Under the pieces are notes generated by a model. The model did no database searches. It saw only the letters and a program-made list of their open reading frames with translations, and had not been told where the DNA came from. Below are positions 59,696 through 64,000 of a stretch of DNA of 64,000 nt, one piece after another. Position 1 is the first letter of the stretch, and each line of letters opens with the position of its first letter. This DNA comes from CAMFLJ01 sp965279255 (GTDB lineage Bacteria; Actinomycetota; Acidimicrobiia; Acidimicrobiales; Acidimicrobilacustridaceae): the NCBI GenBank assembly GCA_965279255.1, contig OZ257146.1, forward strand, positions 2,852,001-2,916,000. The letters run 5' to 3'. The translations under genes and the position numbers were made by a program.

Positions 59696-59759
59696 TTCCC
59701 CGCGGCCACCGACGAGGGCCCCGGCTCGAAACCGGCCCCGGGCGCCGTCGACGGTCGAG

Positions 59760-60266
59760 TCAGACGCCGCGATAGGTGATGTCGTCGCGGCTGCGGATGC
59801 CGACGGTGAAGTCCTCGGCGAACTGGAACCCCACGGTCGAGTCGAACGGGACCGTGTAGCTCCAGTCGAAGGCGCACACCCGCTTGGCGATGAGCCACGT
59901 GCCGTCGCGCCGCTCGAAGCGGTCGACGTAGCGGAGGCCCATCACCATGTCGCTCGCACGGCCGGCGTCGTCCGGGCGGGCGACGTGGTGGGCGGTGCAG
60001 TAGGTGTCGACCTGGGCCACGTCACCGTCGAGGCGGATGTGGGGCAGGGCGATGAAGTGCATCGTCGCCGCGAAGTGGGGCAGGACCTCGCACACCCAGT
60101 CGGCGAAGTCGTCGCCCGAGCCCCGGAAGCTGTTGTGGTCGTCGTAGCCGTCGGGGTGGTAGCACGACGCCATCAGGTCCCGGTCGAGGCGGTCGGTGCC
60201 TCGGGCGAGTCGCTGGATGACGTCGGTGATCTCGGCCCGGGCCAGCAGGTCGTCGGTGGTCAGCAT
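59760..60266 (-). CDS. nuclear transport factor 2-like (SnoaL-type) protein
   Basis: 168 residues. ARAEITDVIQRLARGTDRLD, DLMASCYHPDGYDDHNSFRG and GDVAQVDTYCTAHHVARP belong to the SnoaL_4 pattern, including the Tyr/His/Asp set (YHPDGYDDH) known from polyketide cyclases and steroid isomerases. FAEDFTVGIRSRDDITYRG closes it. Family enzymes act on steroid-like or aromatic substrates, others just bind ligands. Alone and in the same direction as its neighbours. Confidence 0.85.
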   Translation of the reverse strand: MLTTDDLLARAEITDVIQRLARGTDRLDRDLMASCYHPDGYDDHNSFRGSGDDFADWVCEVLPHFAATMHFIALPHIRLDGDVAQVDTYCTAHHVARPDDAGRASDMVMGLRYVDRFERRDGTWLIAKRVCAFDWSYTVPFDSTVGFQFAEDFTVGIRSRDDITYRGV

Positions 60267-60325
60267 GGGCGCAGTCTGTCCCCGACCGTCTCGGCCGCGC
60301 CTCGGATCGCGCCCCCGACGCCGAG

Positions 60326-60368
60326 GTGGCTCACCTCGTGTCGGATCCCGTCACGAGGTGAGCGACCT
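60326..60368. terminator. stem-loop H (GTGGCTC family)
   Basis: GGTGGCTCACCTCGTG (60326-60341) and CACGAGGTGAGCGACC (60353-60368) pair at 15 of 16 positions. Lies 27 bp beyond the stop of the VOC gene. Confidence 0.7.
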
Positions 60369-60395
60369 TCCCGTCCGACGTCGGGCCGGCGTGGT

Positions 60396-61412
60396 TCAGG
60401 CGTCGGCGTCGGCCGGCGTGTAGAGCCAGAACTCCATGCCCTGGTCGTCGGTGCAGTCGCTCGACCAGCCGTAGGGCATGAGCTCGGGGTCGGTGGCGGT
60501 GCCGCCGAGCGCCCGGACCTTGGCGACCGCGTCGCCGATGTCGGGCACGTGGTACATCAGCTTCGGGGCGTTGTCGGCGTCGTCGCCCTGGCCCCACAGA
60601 CCGCCCAGCAGGTTCGAGCCGTCGACCCGGAGGGCGCGGTCGACCGAGCCGGCGGTGAAGGTCCAGCCGAGCAGCTCGCCGAAGAAGGCGGCGGTGCGCG
60701 CTTCGTCCTTCACCATCCACGTGACGTACACGATGTCGCCGGGCTCGGTGTAGACCTCGTGCTCGTCGGTCACCTCGTGGGCGGTGCGGGGTCGGGGCCG
60801 GTCGGTGGCGGCCGCGGGCGTGGGCACCGCCACCGGGGCGCCGAGCGGGGCCTCGATGAGCCAGCGGTGGCCGAAGGGGTCGACCACCGCCGCGGCGCGG
60901 AAGCCGTAGGGCATGTCGGTCGGCTCCCGCTCGACGGTGGCCCCCTGCTCGACGGCCGCGGCGGTGGTGGCGTCGACGTCGGCGACGTCGAGCACCAGCG
61001 ACACCGTGGTGCCGCCACGGGCGACCGGGCCGACCAGGCCCATCTCGGGGAACTCGTCGGCGAGCATCAGCACGGCCGAGCCGATGTGCACCTCGGCGTG
61101 GCCGAGCCGGCCGTCGGGCATCTCGACGGTCTCGCCGAGGGTGCCGCCGAACACCTCCGCGTACCAGGCGACGGCCGCCCGGGCGTCGGCGACGGCGAGG
61201 TAGGGCGAGAGCGAAGGTCGGGCCGCCGCGGGTGCCGCGGCGGTCGTCTGAGTCGTGTCGGTCTGGGTCGTCATGGTCGGACCTCCGGAACTGGTCGGGT
61301 CGAGGGCGGTGGCGAGGCGGGCCCGCAGGCGGGCGGCGAACGCGGGGTCGGGGGCGAGCGGCACCGACGGCAGGCGCAGGACCTCGAGCGGGTCGGTCGT
61401 CGGATCGGTCAT
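60396..61412 (-). CDS. VOC-family protein, double domain, coupled to an ECF sigma gene
   Basis: 338 residues. After an N-terminal segment with the words LEVLRLPSVPLAPDPAFAAR and LRARLATALDP come two glyoxalase/VOC domains: PYLAVADARAAVAWYAEVFG with VVDPFGHRWLIEAP, then VTWMVKDEARTAAFFGELLG with GMEFWLYTPADADA. ATG at 61412 overlaps the sigma gene as ATGA, so the short N-terminal segment is part of the protein. The first 60 residues may bind the sigma factor like a mini anti-sigma (inference). Metal ligands of VOC enzymes cannot all be identified. Confidence 0.82.
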   Translation of the reverse strand: MTDPTTDPLEVLRLPSVPLAPDPAFAARLRARLATALDPTSSGGPTMTTQTDTTQTTAAAPAAARPSLSPYLAVADARAAVAWYAEVFGGTLGETVEMPDGRLGHAEVHIGSAVLMLADEFPEMGLVGPVARGGTTVSLVLDVADVDATTAAAVEQGATVEREPTDMPYGFRAAAVVDPFGHRWLIEAPLGAPVAVPTPAAATDRPRPRTAHEVTDEHEVYTEPGDIVYVTWMVKDEARTAAFFGELLGWTFTAGSVDRALRVDGSNLLGGLWGQGDDADNAPKLMYHVPDIGDAVAKVRALGGTATDPELMPYGWSSDCTDDQGMEFWLYTPADADA

Positions 61413-61930
61413 CGCCCCTCCTCCCCCTGGTAGGCGTCGCGGAACGCGGCGCGGGCCCTCACGACGAGGGCTTCGGTGGCATGGCGGCTGCGGCCGAGCT
61501 CGCGGGCCATCTCGGGGATGGACAGCCCGTCGAGGTAGCGCAGGGTGAGGGCGAGGCGGTTGGCCGGTCCGAGGCGGTCGAGGGTGGCCCTGGCCTCCAT
61601 CACGTCGATGCGGGCGTCCCACGGGTCGTCGTGGCGCTCGGGTTGGGCGGCCACGGCGCTGAGCTTCCGCTCGTCGCGCTCACGGCGGCGCCAGTGGTCG
61701 ACGAGCTTGTGGCGGGCGACGCCGACGAGCCACCCGGTGTCGACCGAGACGGCGCCGGGACGACCGACGGCGTCGACCGCGGCGAGGAAGACCTCGGACG
61801 TCAGCTCCTCGGCGGTGGCCCTGTCGCCCACACGGGAGACCAGGTAGCCGTAGACCACGGGCAGGGCCCGGTCGTAGAGGTCGAGGAGCGCTACGCCCGC
61901 AGGCGCCGGCTCCGGGTGGATGCCCGTCAC
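61409..61930 (-). CDS. ECF-type RNA polymerase sigma factor
   Basis: 173 residues. Region 2 (LYDRALPVVYGYLVSRVGDR and ATAEELTSEVFLAAVDAV, then TGWLVGVARHKLVDHWRR) and region 4 (LDRLGPANRLALTLRYLDGL, SIPEMARELGRSRHATEALV) are both complete. No classical anti-sigma gene next door; instead a VOC protein with an odd N-terminus overlaps it. Probably directs a small stress regulon; its target promoters are not visible. Confidence 0.92.
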   Translation of the reverse strand: MTGIHPEPAPAGVALLDLYDRALPVVYGYLVSRVGDRATAEELTSEVFLAAVDAVGRPGAVSVDTGWLVGVARHKLVDHWRRRERDERKLSAVAAQPERHDDPWDARIDVMEARATLDRLGPANRLALTLRYLDGLSIPEMARELGRSRHATEALVVRARAAFRDAYQGEEGR

Positions 61931-62019
61931 ATCTCTACTGTCGTCGCGTCGGGCCGAGCTCCGACGGTGGATCCTGAGATTTCCCGCGGCGACTCGACTG
62001 CCTCGAGCCCGTCCCGACG

Positions 62020-62070
62020 CGAAGGTGGCTCACGTGGTGTCGGGCTCCGACACGAGGTGAGCCACCTTCG
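62020..62070. terminator. stem-loop I (GTGGCTC family)
   Basis: The arms at 62020-62042 and 62048-62070 (start CGAAGGTGGCTCAC) match at 21 of 23 positions with a 5-nt loop, the longest stem in the family. 31 bp beyond the stop codon of the leftward exporter gene. Confidence 0.75.
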
Positions 62071-62101
62071 GCGGTGCGGTGGGCCCGGGCGAGCCCTCGG
62101 G

Positions 62102-63688
62102 TCAGGCGGGCTCGGGAGCCAGGTCGCCGAGGCCGGGGAAGCTCCCCATCCCCTCGAGCTCGACCACGTCCTCCGGCGTCAGGCGTCCGGGCAGGAAGAG
62201 CGCAGCGGCGATGGCACCGAGGAAGGCCACGCCGGCGGCGACCAGGCTGCCCCGGGACATGCCCTGTACGAAGGCCGACGAGGCGGCGTCGGCGAACGAG
62301 CCCTGGAGCTCGGCCGGCGCCTGTGAGGCGACCGACAGCGCGGCCGCCACCGACTCCTTGGCTGCCGCGACGGCCTCGACCGGCACCGGGTACTGGGCGA
62401 GGAAGTCGCCGATCTTCGGGCCGTAGACCGAGGCGAAGACGCTGCCGACCACGGCGACCCCGAGGGTGCCGCCGAGCTCGCGGGTCGTGTCGTTCACCGC
62501 CGCACCGGCGCCCGCCTTCTCCCTGGGCAGCGAGCTCATGACCGCCTCGGTGGCCGGGGCGGTGACCAGCGAGAGCCCCATGGCGAGCAGCGCCATCGAG
62601 ATGATGACCGGCCCGAAGTAGGCGCTGCCGGCGTCGAGCGTGCTGGCCAGCACGAGGCCGGCCGTCATCGACAGCAGGCCACCGCTGACCACCCGACGGG
62701 GCCCGTAGCGCAGGGCGAACCGGGCGCCGATCGGGGCGGTGACGCCGGCGAAGATGGCGAACGGAAGGGTGTGCACGCCGGCCGACAGCGTCGAGTAGCC
62801 CTTCACGAACTGGAAGTACTGGGTGACCAGGAAGATGAAGCCGAACAGGGCGAAGAACGCCATGGCGATGGCCGCGGCCGCCGCGCTGAACCGGGCGACC
62901 TTGAAGATGCGCACGTCGAGCAGCGGCTTGGCGACCCTCAGCTCCCAGGCCACGAAGGCGGCGAGCAACAGCGCGGCGCCGCCGAAGCCCATGGCGGTGG
63001 TCGCCGAGGTCCAGCCCCAGCGGGGGCCCTCGATGACGGTGAAGACGAGCAGGCCGATGGCGCTGATCGACAGCAGCATGCCGAGCACGTCGAACCGCCC
63101 GACCTCGGGGTCACGCGAGGTGGGCACGAGCAGGGCGCCGGCCACCAGGGCGATGATCACGATCGGCACGTTGACGAGGAAGACCGACCCCCACCAGAAG
63201 TGCTCGAGCAGGAAGCCACCGGTGATGGGGCCGAAGGCGACCGCCAGGCCCGACACCGCCGACCAGGCGCCGATGGCCTTGGCCCGCTCGGTCGGGTCGG
63301 TGAAGACGTTGGTGAGGATGGCGAGGGTGGCCGGGAAGACCAGCGCGGCCCCGATGCCCATGGCCCCACGGGCGGCGATGAGCTGACCCGAGCTGGTGGC
63401 GAAGGCGCCGAGGGCCGAGGTGATGCCGAAGATCACCAGCCCGATCTGCATGGCGCCCTTGCGGCCCAGTCGGTCGCCCAGACCGCCGGCGGCCAGCAGC
63501 AGGCCGGCGAACACGAGGCTGTAGGCGTCGACGATCCACTGGAGCTCCGAGACGCTCGCGCCGAGCTCGCGGTTCAGGGTGGGAAGGGCCACGTTGACGA
63601 TGGTGTTGTCGACCACGACGAGGAAGACGCTGACCGAGAGCACGGCCAGGATCAACCAACGTCGGCGGTGCACGGTTGCTGCATCCAT
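62102..63688 (-). CDS. MFS transporter, DHA2 (EmrB/QacA) family
   Basis: 528 residues, 14 predicted membrane helices. VVDNTIVNVALPTLNRELG, GDRLGRKGAMQIGLVIFG, AFGPITGGFLLEHFWWG and a C-terminal tail of about 35 residues. Starts at ATG 63688 (MDAATVHRRRWLILAVLSVS). Third drug-exporter-type gene of the window, but distinct from the tandem pair in loops and tail. Divergent from a TetR gene with a 40-bp dyad between, the classic local repressor arrangement. Confidence 0.92.
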   Translation of the reverse strand: MDAATVHRRRWLILAVLSVSVFLVVVDNTIVNVALPTLNRELGASVSELQWIVDAYSLVFAGLLLAAGGLGDRLGRKGAMQIGLVIFGITSALGAFATSSGQLIAARGAMGIGAALVFPATLAILTNVFTDPTERAKAIGAWSAVSGLAVAFGPITGGFLLEHFWWGSVFLVNVPIVIIALVAGALLVPTSRDPEVGRFDVLGMLLSISAIGLLVFTVIEGPRWGWTSATTAMGFGGAALLLAAFVAWELRVAKPLLDVRIFKVARFSAAAAAIAMAFFALFGFIFLVTQYFQFVKGYSTLSAGVHTLPFAIFAGVTAPIGARFALRYGPRRVVSGGLLSMTAGLVLASTLDAGSAYFGPVIISMALLAMGLSLVTAPATEAVMSSLPREKAGAGAAVNDTTRELGGTLGVAVVGSVFASVYGPKIGDFLAQYPVPVEAVAAAKESVAAALSVASQAPAELQGSFADAASSAFVQGMSRGSLVAAGVAFLGAIAAALFLPGRLTPEDVVELEGMGSFPGLGDLAPEPA

Positions 63689-63715
63689 GGGTGGGACCTC
63701 CGGAACCTGGGGGGA

Positions 63716-63755
63716 TCTAGAACACTGTGCTACAGTTATGGCACACCGTTCTAGA
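63716..63755. promoter_or_regulatory. 40-bp dyad operator between MFS and TetR genes
   Basis: TCTAGAACACTGTGC (63716-63730) and GCACACCGTTCTAGA (63741-63755) are inverted copies matching at 13 of 15 positions with a 10-nt spacer. Sits between the two start codons (63688 and 63779), so one repressor could control both genes. Confidence 0.65.
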
Positions 63756-63778
63756 GATGTCCAGGGGATACTCTCGAA

Positions 63779-64000
63779 ATGATGAAGGAAGCCCGTCGGC
63801 GCACCCCGTCGACCAAGATCGAGGACCGGCTCGTCGCCGCCGCGTTCCACCTCCTCGAGGCCGAGGGCCCCGAGGCGTTGTCGGTCCGACGGGTCGCGGC
63901 CGAGGCGGGCGTGGCGCCCATGGGCGTCTACAACCACTTCGAGGGCGGCAAGAACGGCGTGGTCGACGCCATCTTCCGCGCCGGCTTCGCCACCCTCACC
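63779..64000 (+). CDS. TetR family transcriptional regulator, 3' end beyond the window
   Basis: Only the first 74 residues are present: basic leader, then the HTH DRLVAAAFHLLEAEGPEALS and VRRVAAEAGVAPMGVYNHFE, with a normal TetR recognition helix. A second ATG lies in frame at 63782. Divergent from the DHA2 exporter and probably its repressor via the 40-bp dyad. Ligand domain not visible. Confidence 0.88.
   Translation, partial: MMKEARRRTPSTKIEDRLVAAAFHLLEAEGPEALSVRRVAAEAGVAPMGVYNHFEGGKNGVVDAIFRAGFATLT

Overview
The window looks like chromosomal DNA of a very GC-rich actinobacterium. Third-position G/C dominates almost everywhere. Genes are packed with 4-base stop/start overlaps (ATGA, GTGA, TTGA). 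The content (many acyl-CoA dehydrogenases, enoyl-CoA hydratases, SDRs, P450s, LLM flavoenzymes, F420/FMN split-barrel proteins, Thr/Ala-rich envelope proteins) fits an aerobic, lipid- or terpenoid-degrading member of the Acidimicrobiia. That taxonomic placement is inference from gene content; there is no rRNA here. No gap between genes reaches 300 bp, and I see no CRISPR array, rRNA or replication origin.

Layout. 1-1000: truncated IS30-type element. 1023-9111 (minus): eight-gene acyl-CoA operon (zinc-ribbon-like protein, acyl-CoA synthetase, acyl-CoA dehydrogenase, hydratase, family III CoA-transferase-like protein, YtcJ-type amidohydrolase, second hydratase-fold protein, methyltransferase). 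9266-16015: SDR, YjbR protein, DUF222/HNH protein, and two tandem DHA2 drug exporters with a TetR regulator. 16209-17578: two duplicated Thr/Ala-rich anchored proteins and a haem-type membrane protein. 17675-29350: CYP142-like P450 with cupin, nitroreductase, SCO6745-type protein, split-barrel protein, Tat esterase, SDR, DUF4287, acyl-CoA dehydrogenase, limonene-epoxide-hydrolase-like protein, hydrolase/2OG-dioxygenase/VOC operon, DDN-like protein. 29364-33634 (minus): hydratase plus an overlapping trio of LLM monooxygenase, cytosine-deaminase-like amidohydrolase and alpha/beta hydrolase. 33780-43511: solitary Rieske protein, SDRs, second 2OG dioxygenase, thioesterase, DUF2252, hydratase, DUF2231, and a CMD/dehydrogenase/hydrolase operon. 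43542-49770: large secreted subtilase with three C-terminal repeats, second P450, DUF2269, acidic protein, lipoprotein. 49980-50822: tRNA-Arg(CCT) followed by a 769-bp segment bounded by a 17-bp duplication of the tRNA 3' end. 50937-54694: ABC-2 transporter and NarL-type two-component system in one operon. 54829-64000: Tat hydrolase, two tiny membrane proteins, LLM oxidoreductase, orphan substrate-binding lipoprotein, SnoaL protein, VOC protein coupled to an ECF sigma factor, and a third DHA2 exporter divergent from a TetR gene cut by the window end.

The common theme is activation and beta-oxidation-like breakdown of hydrophobic compounds, surrounded by oxygenases and export pumps. Two features cut across the annotation. 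One is a family of at least nine stem-loops with a GTGGCTC core, placed almost exclusively just after stop codons. The other is a palindrome (TTCAACA-N3-TGTTGAA) shared by two unlinked promoters, with a weaker third copy. The most unusual local feature is the integrase-less, att-flanked single-gene segment behind tRNA-Arg.
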